In this document: piece after piece, positions 1 to 8,528 of the stretch
Layout: each line of letters starts with the position of its first letter
Position numbering within the stretch: position 1 is the stretch's first letter
From: Haloferax marinisediminis
Lineage (GTDB): Archaea; Halobacteriota; Halobacteria; Halobacteriales; Haloferacaceae
Reading direction: 5' to 3'
DNA length: 64,000 nucleotides
NCBI RefSeq assembly: GCF_009674585.1
Contig: NZ_WKJP01000001.1
Span: 1,054,001 to 1,118,000, forward strand
Notes under the pieces: model-generated
Told to the model about the DNA's origin: nothing
What the model saw: the letters and a program-made list of their open reading frames with translations, nothing else
Database searches by the model: none
Made by a program: the position numbers and the translations under genes

Positions 1-176
1 TCTCGTCGAGGCCGTTCGGTAGATTCCTTTCTCCTAGCTCTGTGGGAATCTTCAGAGTTTGACACGAGTGACGTGCTGAGTTTAGAGGGTGAGTTCAGCA
101 CACACGGACTGCGATTCATTCACGTTTCGGAAACTCCGCACGGCTGTGCTTTCGATGGAAGGCTACTATGGCGGTG
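1..176. other. Left-edge intergenic stretch
   Basis: No convincing coding frame is visible. The only structure I see is the palindromic repeat copy at 74-100. The stretch lies beyond the 3' end of the minus-strand methyltransferase gene and may contain the edge of a neighbouring gene outside the window. Confidence 0.5.
74..100. repeat. Palindromic repeat, diverged copy (A)
   Basis: The segment begins tgctga and ends ttcagca around a tttagagggtgag core, so its arms are inverted. It resembles the repeat at 38457-38494 (tgctgaatagagag ... gcagca) and the better copies at 39641 and 40868. It sits just past the methyltransferase stop codon. The family is unnamed to me; a terminator-like hairpin is an alternative reading. 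Confidence 0.4.
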
Positions 177-770
177 CTACCGGGTGGCGATGATGACACC
201 GGCTGACTCAGTGATGATCTCGATATCGGTGAGCGTGAACCCTGCCTCAACGAGGAGATTTGCGACGGTTCCCATCGGTGGCAGCGTCTCGTACTCGCTT
301 GGCGACTGCACCTGCCCGAAACGCATCTTATCGGCCACGACCAGACAACGCGGATTCAATGCCGCGAGCCCGTCGACAGCGGCGCGTAATTCGTCCTCGC
401 CCCCTTCGTCGAAGGCCATGTAGAGGGCATAGCTGGCCACGATGACGTCCACCGGTTCGTCAACGTTGGGGTCACGGAACGACCCGTGGCCGAACGAGAC
501 GTTCTCGATGCCGCGTTGCTCAGCCTTTTCGCGGGCGTATCGAAGCCACTCGCCGTAGATGTCTCGTCCGAACACGTGGTCGCACTTCGACGCAAGTTCG
601 AGAGCGACGATGCCGGTACCCGTACCGATGTCGAGCACGATGTCGTCAGACTCGATGGGCGCGTGTGCGAGGAGATACGACAGACACATCTGGTACACCT
701 CGTCTGCCTCGCTGTCCGCATCGTAGTCCATCGGGGTGTAGCCGTGGTAGTCGCGTTCCGTGTTGGTCAT
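177..770 (-). CDS. Class I SAM-dependent methyltransferase
   Basis: A 197-residue protein with a Rossmann-type methyltransferase fold. Motif I is VLDIGTGTGIVALELA near residues 46-60, followed by an acidic strand end (GRDIYGEW) and a motif IV region DVIVASYALY near residue 110. It would transfer a methyl group from SAM; the substrate cannot be read from the sequence. The frame is open further upstream, but I chose the ATG at 770 (MTNTERDYHGYTP) because the extra 19 residues are hydrophobic and unlike a haloarchaeal N-terminus. It is a single cytoplasmic domain. The neighbouring sugar kinase faces the same way but about 140 bp away, so co-transcription is uncertain. Confidence 0.8.
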   Translation of the reverse strand: MTNTERDYHGYTPMDYDADSEADEVYQMCLSYLLAHAPIESDDIVLDIGTGTGIVALELASKCDHVFGRDIYGEWLRYAREKAEQRGIENVSFGHGSFRDPNVDEPVDVIVASYALYMAFDEGGEDELRAAVDGLAALNPRCLVVADKMRFGQVQSPSEYETLPPMGTVANLLVEAGFTLTDIEIITESAGVIIATR

Positions 771-908
771 CCGTAGGGCAAATAGGATGTGCTGATGGAT
801 AAGGATCTCAAGAATCATCGCTGACACATACGACCGACTCGCGCCCTGTGTTCAACACAGTCTCAACAAACTATCACCAATTGAGGATCTCAACAGACCT
901 GCTCTCCT

Positions 909-1838
909 CTACTGACTCTCCAAGAACTCACGGACAGCGGATACAGACGGGAGATACCCACGTGCGCCCAACGCAGTACAGTTGAGTGCGGCCGTGGCTG
1001 CGGCAAAGCGTCCGGCGTCCCGTGCCGAATAGTCGTTGAGGAGCCACGTGTGAATCAGCCCCGCCGTGAATGTGTCTCCAGCCCCGGTCGTATCGTTCAC
1101 GTCCACGTCGAACGCCGGAATTTCGGTCACTGTCTCGCCTTCGAGAAGGAGTGCTCTGTCCTTCCCTCGTGTGAACGCAGCACGAGTGGTATTTTGTTCG
1201 GTGAGTGTTGCAATGGCTGCTTCTGAGTCGCCACCGAAATACGAGCGTGCCGCAACCTCACCCACCACAAATAAATCGACAACAGGGAGGAGTCGGTCGA
1301 TCGTTTCTGGTTTCGTTCCTCGGCCTTCGAGCTCTGGGAGTGGACCAGCGAGATCGAAGACGAGTGTCGAAATCCCACCGCGTTCGCGCGCGGTCACCAG
1401 CCTCGAGACCGCCTCATCGGGAGCGTAGGCGCTGGTGAAGACGACGTTGGCTTGGCTTGCGTACTCAATGTCCTGATCATCGAGTCGAAGGTTCGGCACG
1501 CTCTGGCCACCAGCGACAATCATTCGTTCTCCATCCGGCCCACGCAGAATCAACGTGTACGACGACTCTTCGGCCCCTGACTGAATCCGCGTGCAGTCGA
1601 TATCGCGTGCCTGGAGGTCAGCTTCGATCTCGGCGGCGGTCTCTTCGCCGACGCGTGTGATGACTCCCGTGTCGTTTCCGAATTCAGCGAGTCCCGAGGC
1701 GACATTTGCAGCGACGCCTCCCACATCGGTCGTGTGTTCACGGGCGAAGGCACCGCCATCGGGTTTCGGCAAGTTCGAGAGCGAATAGCTGTGGTCGATC
1801 ACGGCACTGCCGACCGTTACGACATCGAGTGACGACAT
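909..1838 (-). CDS. PfkB-family carbohydrate kinase
   Basis: A 309-residue ribokinase/PfkB kinase, which phosphorylates a sugar or nucleoside with ATP. The N-terminal PfkB signature GGVAANVASGLAEFG is at residues 40-54. The C-terminal signature NDTTGAGDTFTAGL is at 248-261, and Asp255 is the expected catalytic base in the anion hole. Length and domain order match ribokinase, fructokinase and KDG kinase, and I cannot separate these from sequence alone. The start MSSLDVVTVGSAVIDH is typical of the family. No sugar transporter or catabolic gene is adjacent to suggest the substrate. Confidence 0.88.
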   Translation of the reverse strand: MSSLDVVTVGSAVIDHSYSLSNLPKPDGGAFAREHTTDVGGVAANVASGLAEFGNDTGVITRVGEETAAEIEADLQARDIDCTRIQSGAEESSYTLILRGPDGERMIVAGGQSVPNLRLDDQDIEYASQANVVFTSAYAPDEAVSRLVTARERGGISTLVFDLAGPLPELEGRGTKPETIDRLLPVVDLFVVGEVAARSYFGGDSEAAIATLTEQNTTRAAFTRGKDRALLLEGETVTEIPAFDVDVNDTTGAGDTFTAGLIHTWLLNDYSARDAGRFAAATAALNCTALGARGYLPSVSAVREFLESQ

Positions 1839-1998
1839 TGTGTGTACTCAGCAGTCGGCCTTCTTGAACCTACAGGGGTTGGTGTGCCCTGTGTCTTTTT
1901 CGGGGGCTGTCGAATGCCGCAGTCACTGGGCGGGTGGTGAAGCCGTGGTGAACACAGGTCAGCGAAGATTTGAACACTCCCACGCTCGACGTAGCGGT

Positions 1999-2226
1999 AT
2001 GAAAATAAGCCAAGAAGACCTCCACGGCGTGCTCATGATCTTTGGGATACTGATGCCCGGAGCGTTTATTTTCATCTTCGTTGGGAATCTGGCGGGCGCA
2101 TTCCCCGAGTTTGAACTCTCAGTCTCCTTTCTCCGAGGATACCTGATTGCAGTGACGCTGTTTTGTACGGTGTTGTCGCTCCTTTGGATCGGGATCAACC
2201 ACAGCTCCTCGAAATACATCAACTGA
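1999..2226 (+). CDS. Small two-helix membrane protein
   Basis: A 75-residue protein with two hydrophobic segments, about residues 10-34 (VLMIFGILMPGAFIFIFVGN) and 44-66 (FLRGYLIAVTLFCTVLSLLW). A short acidic hinge (AFPEFEL) lies between them and a polar tail follows. The frame is open upstream to 1840, but ATG 1999 (MKISQEDLHG) gives a normal haloarchaeal N-terminus. No family is recognised. It is divergent from the sugar kinase and convergent with the downstream phosphodiesterase gene. Confidence 0.6.
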   Translation: MKISQEDLHGVLMIFGILMPGAFIFIFVGNLAGAFPEFELSVSFLRGYLIAVTLFCTVLSLLWIGINHSSSKYIN

Positions 2227-2334
2227 ATCGAGCGGTGTGGTCGTGCGTCGGCGTGAGTGGGTCAGTGTGAGAGGGACGCCCGCTTTATTCAGCCCGCGAT
2301 TTTGGCCACGGTATGGACGATGACCAGCCGCCGG

Positions 2335-3681
2335 TTAGACGAGACTCTTCCCTTCGAACGCCGCGTCGACGTCGACCTCCATCAGGTCGAGGAGCGTCGG
2401 CGTGATATCGTAGAGGTCCACGTCACCGCTAATCGTCGCGTCTTCGTCGTCGATGACGAGCGTCGCGTTGTCGAACGAGTGCATCCCGTTGCGTGGGCCA
2501 GTGCCGAACACGTCGTCGTGACCCTTGAAGCCGGACTTCAGGTCGAAGCCGTGGTTCGGGATGACGACGAGGTCCGGAGCGAGATGGTCTTGCGCACCGT
2601 GGAACGCTTCTTCTTTGGTGACGACGCGCTCTGCGACCTTCGTGCCGTTCGGTCCTTCGAGTGCTTCGAGTTCAGCTTTCAGCTCGTCGCGGACTTTCTC
2701 GTACTCGTCCTGGGGAACAGCCCCGCGTGGGTCACGCCCTTCGAGGTTGATGAAGAAGCGACCGGGGATGAGCGAGTACGCCTTCGAGTCGCCGCTGATG
2801 TCGGACAGGGAGTCGTGGTCCTCACTCTCGTAAGAGAGCCAGCCGTTCTGTTCGAGCCAGGTGTTGCAGTGGACCTCGTAGTCGAGCGAGGTGAACCCGT
2901 GGTCAGAGGCGACGACGAGGGTCACATCCTCGGGGAGGGAGTCGTGGAGGTCACCGATGTACTCGTCGACCGTCCGGTAGAACTCGAGGAACTCGTCGCT
3001 GTAGGTTCCATCTTCGGCGTAATCTTTGAAGAGGAAGTGGTTGACCCGGTCGGTGGTCATGAACACGCCGAAGAAGAGGTCCCAGTCGTCCTTCTCGATG
3101 TAGCGCTCGAACGCCTCGTAGCGTCGCTTGAGTGTCTGATGCGCGTTCTCGATGAATGATGACTTGTCGTCGTCGTGGCCGAGCTTGGCGTCGGCGTCGA
3201 TTCGGTAGTTGTTCGCGTCGAGGTCGTCGGCGAACGACTGTGGGTGAGCGGCCTTGCCGACGCTGGGCGAGAGGAACCCAGAGACCATGCGCTGGACGTC
3301 TCGCTGTGGGGGGAACGTCACAGGGACGTTCATCACCGTTGCTTTGCGGCCGGCGTCGGTCACGCGGTCCCAGACACGCGTCGCCTTTACGTGGCTTCCC
3401 ATCGGAACGTACGTGTCGTAACTGCCTGGCTCGCGGTCCTGGAAACCAAAGACACCCGTCTCACCGGGGTTGACGCCCGTCGTGAGTGCGGGCCAGCAGG
3501 CACTCGATTCTGGGGGCACGATGGAGTCGATTGGGGCGCTCGCACCCGCTGCAGCGATTTTGGTGAGGTTCGGGAAGACGTCGGGGTTGTCCTCGATGAG
3601 TGAGTACGGTACACCGTCGATGCCGAGGAAGGCGACGCGTGGATCGTCGCTCCCTCCGGTCAAGCGGTCGAAAAGTCCCAT
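2335..3681 (-). CDS. AlkP-superfamily phosphodiesterase/nucleotide pyrophosphatase-like enzyme
   Basis: A 448-residue soluble enzyme of the alkaline-phosphatase superfamily, closest to type I phosphodiesterases. Metal ligands are visible: Asp22 in FLGIDGV, the Asp/His of TTDRVNHFLF, the pair in VVASDHGFTS and the late His of NGMHSFDN. By spacing to the TG at 68-69, the nucleophile position is Ser59 in PPESSACWPALTTG, where NPP enzymes have Thr. The family hydrolyses phosphodiesters or transfers phospho-groups; the substrate is unknown. I chose ATG 3681 (MGLFDRLTGG) over upstream in-frame codons because the upstream stretch looks like promoter sequence. The small wHTH-like gene upstream faces the same way. 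Confidence 0.82.
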   Translation of the reverse strand: MGLFDRLTGGSDDPRVAFLGIDGVPYSLIEDNPDVFPNLTKIAAAGASAPIDSIVPPESSACWPALTTGVNPGETGVFGFQDREPGSYDTYVPMGSHVKATRVWDRVTDAGRKATVMNVPVTFPPQRDVQRMVSGFLSPSVGKAAHPQSFADDLDANNYRIDADAKLGHDDDKSSFIENAHQTLKRRYEAFERYIEKDDWDLFFGVFMTTDRVNHFLFKDYAEDGTYSDEFLEFYRTVDEYIGDLHDSLPEDVTLVVASDHGFTSLDYEVHCNTWLEQNGWLSYESEDHDSLSDISGDSKAYSLIPGRFFINLEGRDPRGAVPQDEYEKVRDELKAELEALEGPNGTKVAERVVTKEEAFHGAQDHLAPDLVVIPNHGFDLKSGFKGHDDVFGTGPRNGMHSFDNATLVIDDEDATISGDVDLYDITPTLLDLMEVDVDAAFEGKSLV

Positions 3682-3829
3682 GTCGGATTGGTTAGGAGAC
3701 TGGCGTATGGTCCTTTCTCTTTCTTTGTCTGGTTGTGGAAGGTGCCCTCCGGTGCTTTGCCAGAACGATAGTGCGCAGATGTCTACCGATGTCGTCCGAT
3801 ACGTGTATCGACCTCCCCAGAGCCACACT

Positions 3830-4279
3830 TCACTTTGCGTAAAACTTGATCGTGACGGGCTTCGTCGCGTACCGACCCACGACTTGGCCCAGTTCGGCGT
3901 CAGTCGGCACGTGGTTCTCGATCTCGTTCAGTTGGTAGTCGTACCAGTGGACTTCGAAGTCGAACTCGCTGTACTTCGGAGCCGTTCGAACCTCTGCATA
4001 GTCTGCATCAGTCTCGCTCTCGAGACGAATCACCGCGTCGGTGTCGCTGGTTCGGATGGGTTCGAGTTTGAACTCGGTTACGTAGTACACCTTCGCCTTG
4101 CCGACGTGTTGAGACTGGATGTAGTTGTGTTCGGCCACGACGATGTCAACGTTGTCGAGTACCGTTTGCCTCGACAGCGGCACTCGGTTCGTGATATCCT
4201 CCACTGTGGCGAACTTGTTGTCCTCACAGATAGCCCGGATAGCGACCTCGACTTTCTGTTGTTCGGGGGTGAGTGCCAT
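3830..4279 (-). CDS. Hypothetical protein with N-terminal helix-turn-helix-like segment
   Basis: A 149-residue acidic protein. Residues 1-60 (MALTPEQQKVEVAIRA ... VPLSRQTVLDNVDIVV) read like a winged-helix DNA-binding domain, with SRQTVLDNV as recognition helix and the YIQSQHVGKAKVYYV strand pair as the wing. The C-terminal half is beta-rich with aromatic residues and could be a small sensor or dimerisation domain. ATG 4279 was preferred to the upstream in-frame codon. A local regulator is plausible; the target and family are unrecognised. Confidence 0.6.
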   Translation of the reverse strand: MALTPEQQKVEVAIRAICEDNKFATVEDITNRVPLSRQTVLDNVDIVVAEHNYIQSQHVGKAKVYYVTEFKLEPIRTSDTDAVIRLESETDADYAEVRTAPKYSEFDFEVHWYDYQLNEIENHVPTDAELGQVVGRYATKPVTIKFYAK

Positions 4280-4371
4280 GTTCGGTGGTGTACCCCTCAA
4301 CCGTTATCTCTGTTGGCGCAACGTTCGAGGGTTTTCGTAGCAGTCGAACCTCACCGCAGCCGAGTGCAGAC

Positions 4372-5239
4372 TCAACTCCTGTCTCCCAGACCGATCTGAG
4401 CAACTCCTGGTTCGGGATTATCCCAGGAGCCAATGTCTGGAGATTCGGGATCGATGTCCGCAACAAAGCGCATTGTCGTGATGTTCATGGCGAGCCCAAG
4501 CACCCCGCCGCCGATGATGCCACCTACGAGCCCTATCACTGGGACAGTAACAACGAACGCCGACGCAAACACCGAGATGAAGAGCACGAAGCCACCGTAT
4601 CCAAGAAAGTATGACAGATATGGTCCGCCTCGAACGGCGAACGAGACAGACCCTCGAATTGCCTCCAGAAGGCTGGTGTCTCGGAGAACAACCAGGTACG
4701 GTGTCGCGTACAGCAGATACACTGAGATGAAAAAGAGGACGATGAAGACGCCAATGATGGCGACGAAATCTGTTGGGAGGGTGGTCGCGTTGAGCCCGAT
4801 ACGCAGTGCGAACGGGAGGACGACCACGAATGGGACGATCGTGAGGACGAAAAATGGCGCAAAATAGGACCGCGCACTGGCGACAAAGTCGTACTCTCCT
4901 GTCGTGAGCTGGCTTTTGATACTTCCAAAGTAGCCCGCAGCGAGTGCTGCTTTCACCAGGAGCAAGCCAATCACAGAAAGTAAGACCGCTGGACGTCTCC
5001 CTACTGGAACGCCGAGGTAGACGTTCAGTCCACTGTTGGGTGGGTTGACGAATTGCCAGACTGTTCCGACCGACATCGGGATTCCGAACGTCAATCCGAT
5101 ATGCAGGCCGTCGGTGGCGAGTACAGACTGAATCTTCGAAACCTCTGTACTCGCCGAATACGATGGGAACCAAGATGAGTGTGAGAGCGTCGAGCGCTCG
5201 TTCCCACCCATCTGTGAATCGTTCGTAGAACCCCGGCAT
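4372..5239 (-). pseudogene. Frameshifted polytopic membrane protein
   Basis: Two frames together make one membrane protein of about 288 residues. The first frame starts at ATG 5239 (MPGFYERFTDGWERALDALT), supplies a first hydrophobic helix (LTLILVPIVFG) and then becomes nonsense. The next frame continues with VSKIQSVLATDGLHIGLTFG and further helices to the stop at 4372. Removing one base near 5150-5158 would fuse them. The downstream frame alone could start at 5211, but its first 20 residues are serine-rich and unlike a membrane-protein start. It could be a real mutation or an assembly error. The family resembles uncharacterised haloarchaeal integral membrane proteins; its function is unknown. 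Confidence 0.6.
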
Positions 5240-5602
5240 TAGTTCAGCACCCGGCGATGCCGCAGACGGTTCATGCACGAGGACTGTGGGGGACTGAGTG
5301 GAGAGTCGAGAGGGCATTATTCTCGAACACTCATGTCAACGGCAAATATGGTTCTTCTTTAGTTGGGGAGTCACAGCGTGTTCGTCGAGTCAACACGTCC
5401 GTGTGATTTTGCGTCGGAGATTGGCATTACGCTGTTCGCTCGTGGGTTTTTGGTCGAAATGATGTCGTAACCCCATTCTATCTGTTCAAGTCAGTGGCCA
5501 GCCTCTTTGAAGTCTGATTGTCCAAGAGGTTGTTCACCATTTGTAACGATGGTTCTGTGCCTCGTTCGGCACGTATTTGTCACTTCGTGAGAGGGCCGAC
5601 AT
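5240..5602. other. Intergenic region upstream of epimerase
   Basis: About 360 bp without a credible gene on either strand. It separates the divergent membrane-protein and epimerase genes and should carry both promoters. An AT-biased patch (cacgtatttgtcac, about 5567-5580) lies 25-35 bp upstream of the epimerase ATG, where a TATA box is expected. Confidence 0.45.
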
Positions 5603-6520
5603 ATGGAAGGCAAACGTGTCCTCGTCACCGGCGGGGCCGGCTTTATCGGGTCAAATTTAGCGAACCATCTCGCCGAGGAGAACGACGTCGTCGCCATCGA
5701 CGACCTGTATCTTGGCACGCCCGAGAATCTCGATTCGAGTGTGGAGTTCCACGACGTGAGTGTGCTTGACGACGACCTGCCCACTGAGGGTGTCGACGTA
5801 GTGTTCCACCTCGCGGCGCTGTCGTCGTACAAGATGCACGAGGAAGACCCGGCGAAGGGTGCCCGTGTGAACATCGAGGGCTTCGTGAACACGGTCGAGC
5901 AGGCACGAAACGATGGGTGTGACACAGTCGTGTACGCGACGACCTCTTCGATTTACGGGTCGCGGACCGAGCCGTCGCCGGAGAGTATGGACGTCAAAGC
6001 GCGGACGGGCTACGAGGCGTCGAAGTTGGCTCGTGAGCGCTACGCCGAGTACTTCCACCACCACTACGATATGCAGCTGGCGGGGATGCGCTTCTTCTCC
6101 GTCTATCAGGGTTTCGGTGGTGCTGAGGAACACAAAGGTGAATTTGCGAATACGGTTGCACAGTTTGCGCATCAGATTGCGAACGGCGAGTCGCCTGAGT
6201 TGTTCGGCGATGGGTCGCAGACGCGTGACTTCACGCACGTCGACGATATCGTTCGAGGCCTTGAGATGGCTGCAGACGAGCGACTGCAGGGAATCTTCAA
6301 TTTAGGGACGGGTGTGAGCTACGACTTTAACGAGATGGTTGGCATGATCAATGAGGTTCTGGGTACGGATGTCGACCCGGTGTATATCGAGAACCCGTTC
6401 GAAATCTACGTGCACGACACGAAAGCGGATTACTCGAAGATGCACGAGGCAACCGGGTGGGAGCCGGAGATTACGTTTGAGAAAGGTGTGGAGAAGGTTT
6501 GTGAGCCGTATCTGGAGTAG
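5603..6520 (+). CDS. NAD-dependent epimerase/dehydratase (NDP-sugar, GalE-like)
   Basis: A 305-residue extended short-chain dehydrogenase acting on a nucleotide sugar. It has the N-terminal NAD motif VTGGAGFIGSNLA (residues 8-20), the active-site strand YATTSSIYGS and the catalytic Tyr/Lys pair in GYEASKLARERY. The C-terminal substrate lobe includes GDGSQTRDFTHVDD and a final GWEPEITFEKGV segment. UDP-glucose 4-epimerase or a related 4,6-modifying enzyme is likely. It probably supplies a sugar for the nearby glycan locus, although the origin region lies between them. The start ATG is unambiguous and no upstream partner overlaps it. Confidence 0.85.
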   Translation: MEGKRVLVTGGAGFIGSNLANHLAEENDVVAIDDLYLGTPENLDSSVEFHDVSVLDDDLPTEGVDVVFHLAALSSYKMHEEDPAKGARVNIEGFVNTVEQARNDGCDTVVYATTSSIYGSRTEPSPESMDVKARTGYEASKLARERYAEYFHHHYDMQLAGMRFFSVYQGFGGAEEHKGEFANTVAQFAHQIANGESPELFGDGSQTRDFTHVDDIVRGLEMAADERLQGIFNLGTGVSYDFNEMVGMINEVLGTDVDPVYIENPFEIYVHDTKADYSKMHEATGWEPEITFEKGVEKVCEPYLE

Positions 6521-6534
6521 GTGACCTCGGTGTT

Positions 6535-6682
6535 GTGAGAGAGTACATTTCGTATGCTTTTCTCTACGCTGTCGTTTGATTTTGATTGGTTGACTGAACA
6601 CACGAAATGCACTGTGCTCGGTTCGTACTCGTGTCTCTGGTCGCTCTGTAACGAGTGAGACAGTACGTTTCGTGTGCTTTTC
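6535..6682 (+). repeat. 28-bp imperfect direct repeat pair in origin flank
   Basis: Positions 6535-6562 and 6655-6682 share gtgaga(g/c)agtac(a/g)tttcgt(a/g)tgcttttc with three substitutions, spaced 120 bp apart. A weaker inverted relative (acacgaaatgcact) lies near 6599-6612. The copies differ from the acagatgaa boxes, so this is a second repeat class in the same region. Confidence 0.6.
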
Positions 6683-6742
6683 GTAGTATCGTCGTGCGCT
6701 TTCACCGAGGATATGAGCATGCGAACTGTACTCTCGAACCTT

Positions 6743-6773
6743 CGCCCTCCCCCCACCACTTCATCTGTTCTTT
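6743..6773 (-). repeat. Origin-recognition-box-like element, inverted copy
   Basis: On the minus strand this reads aaagaacagatgaag followed by tggtggggggaggg: the acagatgaag core with a G-rich tail, as in the three plus-strand copies downstream of orc. The opposing orientation across the AT-rich interval is the arrangement expected for Orc1/Cdc6 loading sites. Confidence 0.65.
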
Positions 6774-6920
6774 GACCGAGTGAGGGTTCCACTCGTTGCG
6801 TGTGGTCGGTTGGTCAAGATTAGGGAATCTACCTGCCAAGATGCTGTATTTCGCCTACAGAGTGTCTGGAAAGCTGGAAAACAAATGAAGACATGGTGTC
6901 CTGTGTATGCTGAATCCACT

Positions 6921-6949
6921 CCATCAGACTGTTCCTTTGAGTCTGATGG
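6921..6949 (+). other. Perfect 10-bp hairpin in origin region
   Basis: ccatcagact (6921-6930) and agtctgatgg (6940-6949) are perfect inverted arms around a 9-base loop, between two recognition-box-like cores. It could extrude as a cruciform, bind a dimeric protein, or simply end transcription. Confidence 0.5.
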
Positions 6950-6986
6950 GTCTCTTGAGAACAGATGAAGTAGAGGGGCTAGTAAG

Positions 6987-6994
6987 TATATAAA
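6987..6994 (+). promoter_or_regulatory. TATA box of orc
   Basis: tatataaa lies 64-71 bp upstream of the preferred ATG (7058), so the transcript would have a short leader. The box lies between two acagatgaa cores, so Orc binding could repress its own promoter, as reported for other archaeal origins. Confidence 0.55.
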
Positions 6995-7057
6995 CTCCAG
7001 AAACAGATGAAACAGATGAACCGCTGGTTATAATTACTATCAGTGTATCTAACTGGT

Positions 7058-8287
7058 ATGGTTTCATTCGAGTTTTCACAATCAAACGACATTTTCAAAA
7101 ATCGGGACGTCTTGCGGGAAGATTATACCCCCGAAGAGTTGGTAGGCCGAGACGAGGAACTTGGGGAGTATCATTCTGCACTCCAACCAGTAATCAACAA
7201 TGAGTTGCCCTCGAACATCTTTCTCTACGGTAAGTCTGGCGTCGGCAAGACAGCAGCAACACGATTCTTGCTCGGCCGACTCCAAGATGCTGCAAGGTCG
7301 ATAACTGAATTGGACCTCCACGCCGTTCGTGTGAACTGTGACGGACTCAACACGAGCTATCAAGTTGCCGTCGCAATCATCAACCGACTTCGTGACCCCG
7401 AGAATCAGATACCAGTCACTGGTTACCCACAATCGAAGATTTACCAGTACCTCTGGGAAGAACTCGACCGATTCGGTACGATACTGATTATCCTCGACGA
7501 GGTTGACCACGTCAACGATGACTCGCTACTGTACCAGATCCCACGGGCCCGAGACAACGGGTACGTAGAGTCCGCGAAAATTGGATTGGTCGGCATTTCG
7601 AACGACCTTTCGTACCGAGAAGGACTCTCTGCCAAAGTCCAGTCGAGTCTGTGCGAAAAGGAGGTGTACTTCCCCCCATACGACGCCGGTGAGCTTCGTG
7701 AAGTGCTCGAACAGCGCACCCAAGTCGCGTTCCACGAAGATGCGCTCTCTGACGAAGTGATTCCCATGTGTGCCGCATATGGTGCGAAGGACTCTGGTGA
7801 TGCACGGCAGGCGATTAACCTTCTCCTCGAAGCGGGAGATATTGCACGAAACGAGAATGCTCCACAAGTGGCGGGCGAGCATGTCGAACAGGCCAAACGA
7901 AAACTTGAGTCAGATCAGATCACGACCGGAGTTTCGAAGCTCACCGAGCACGCTCGCATCACGCTGTACGCACTGACGACCTTCGCTGCGGACGGTGAGA
8001 CGCCAGTAACCTCGCCAGTCATTCGTGAGCGGTATCTCGCGCTTTGCTCTGCGAGTGGTATCGAACCACTCTCACATCGACAGATGCAGGCGCATCTCTC
8101 AGAGCTGAAGATGATGGGCGTGATTACTGGACGAGAGAAAAACCTAGGTCGAGGTGGCGGTAAGAAGGTATTGTATGGTCTCAACTACGACTTGCGTTTG
8201 ATTGTGGAGACCTTAGAACAAACAATCGACGATATCGGTGTACACCGCTCTGTTCAAGCATTCGTGGAGAACCATTCGGAGACGTAG
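7058..8287 (+). CDS. orc: Orc1/Cdc6-family replication initiator
   Basis: A 409-residue AAA+ initiator that binds origin boxes and recruits the MCM helicase. The AAA+ core shows Walker A LYGKSGVGKTAATRF near residue 60, Walker B ILIILDEVDHV near 155 and sensor 1 GLVGISNDLSYR near 190. The C-terminal winged helix (SHRQMQAHLSELKMMGVI) binds DNA. The frame is open from GTG 7043, but ATG 7058 (MVSFEFSQSNDIF) is the better start. ORB-like repeats on both sides and an AT-rich upstream region support a cognate origin. Haloarchaea carry many paralogues, so I do not assign a number. Confidence 0.92.
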   Translation: MVSFEFSQSNDIFKNRDVLREDYTPEELVGRDEELGEYHSALQPVINNELPSNIFLYGKSGVGKTAATRFLLGRLQDAARSITELDLHAVRVNCDGLNTSYQVAVAIINRLRDPENQIPVTGYPQSKIYQYLWEELDRFGTILIILDEVDHVNDDSLLYQIPRARDNGYVESAKIGLVGISNDLSYREGLSAKVQSSLCEKEVYFPPYDAGELREVLEQRTQVAFHEDALSDEVIPMCAAYGAKDSGDARQAINLLLEAGDIARNENAPQVAGEHVEQAKRKLESDQITTGVSKLTEHARITLYALTTFAADGETPVTSPVIRERYLALCSASGIEPLSHRQMQAHLSELKMMGVITGREKNLGRGGGKKVLYGLNYDLRLIVETLEQTIDDIGVHRSVQAFVENHSET

Positions 8288-8292
8288 GCCAT

Positions 8293-8321
8293 AGAACAGG
8301 TGAAGTCGTGGGGTGGGTGGC
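8293..8321 (+). repeat. Origin-recognition-box-like element, downstream copy 1
   Basis: agaacaggtgaagtcgtgg followed by a ggtgggtgg tail, starting 6 bp after the orc stop codon. It matches the copies at 8339 and 8442 and, inverted, the one at 6743. Confidence 0.65.
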
Positions 8322-8338
8322 TCATATTCTGTGCCTCG

Positions 8339-8369
8339 AAATAACAGATGAAGTCGTGGGGGAGGGGTA
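8339..8369 (+). repeat. Origin-recognition-box-like element, downstream copy 2
   Basis: aaataacagatgaagtcg followed by tgggggagggg. Same orientation as its neighbours, 46 bp from copy 1. Confidence 0.65.
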
Positions 8370-8441
8370 TGTTCCTCGCTCGTCGTCATTGGCAACCGTG
8401 GTGGACTTCTCCCTTGTCCTCACGGGTCCACAGTTACCTCG

Positions 8442-8471
8442 AAGAACAGATGAAGTCGCGGGGTGGGGTGG
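8442..8471 (+). repeat. Origin-recognition-box-like element, downstream copy 3
   Basis: aagaacagatgaagtcgcgg followed by ggtggggtgg. Three iterated same-strand boxes between the orc stop and a convergent glycosyltransferase gene make a second cluster besides the upstream one. Confidence 0.65.
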
Positions 8472-8528
8472 TATCACGAGCACATGAACTGTACTCATCT
8501 TCTTGATCAACGGTGGTCGCGACAGCAA

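Larger units (their letters stand above)
6521..7057. other. Probable replication origin region upstream of orc
   Basis: About 540 bp, mostly non-coding and AT-richer than its surroundings, directly 5' of an Orc1/Cdc6 gene. It holds an inverted origin-recognition-box-like element at 6743-6773 and related (a)acagatgaa cores at 6877-6896, 6957-6982 and, in tandem, 6998-7023. It also holds a 10-bp-stem hairpin at 6921-6949 and a pair of 28-bp direct repeats. Three more boxes lie just beyond orc. In haloarchaea origins typically sit beside orc genes with such G-tailed repeats. Activity is inferred; the orc family also includes dormant origins. Confidence 0.65.

Noticed and set aside
2257-3159. Plus-strand frame of 300 codons
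   Set aside because: Mirror of the AlkP phosphodiesterase gene; Val/Glu/Arg-rich low-information translation.
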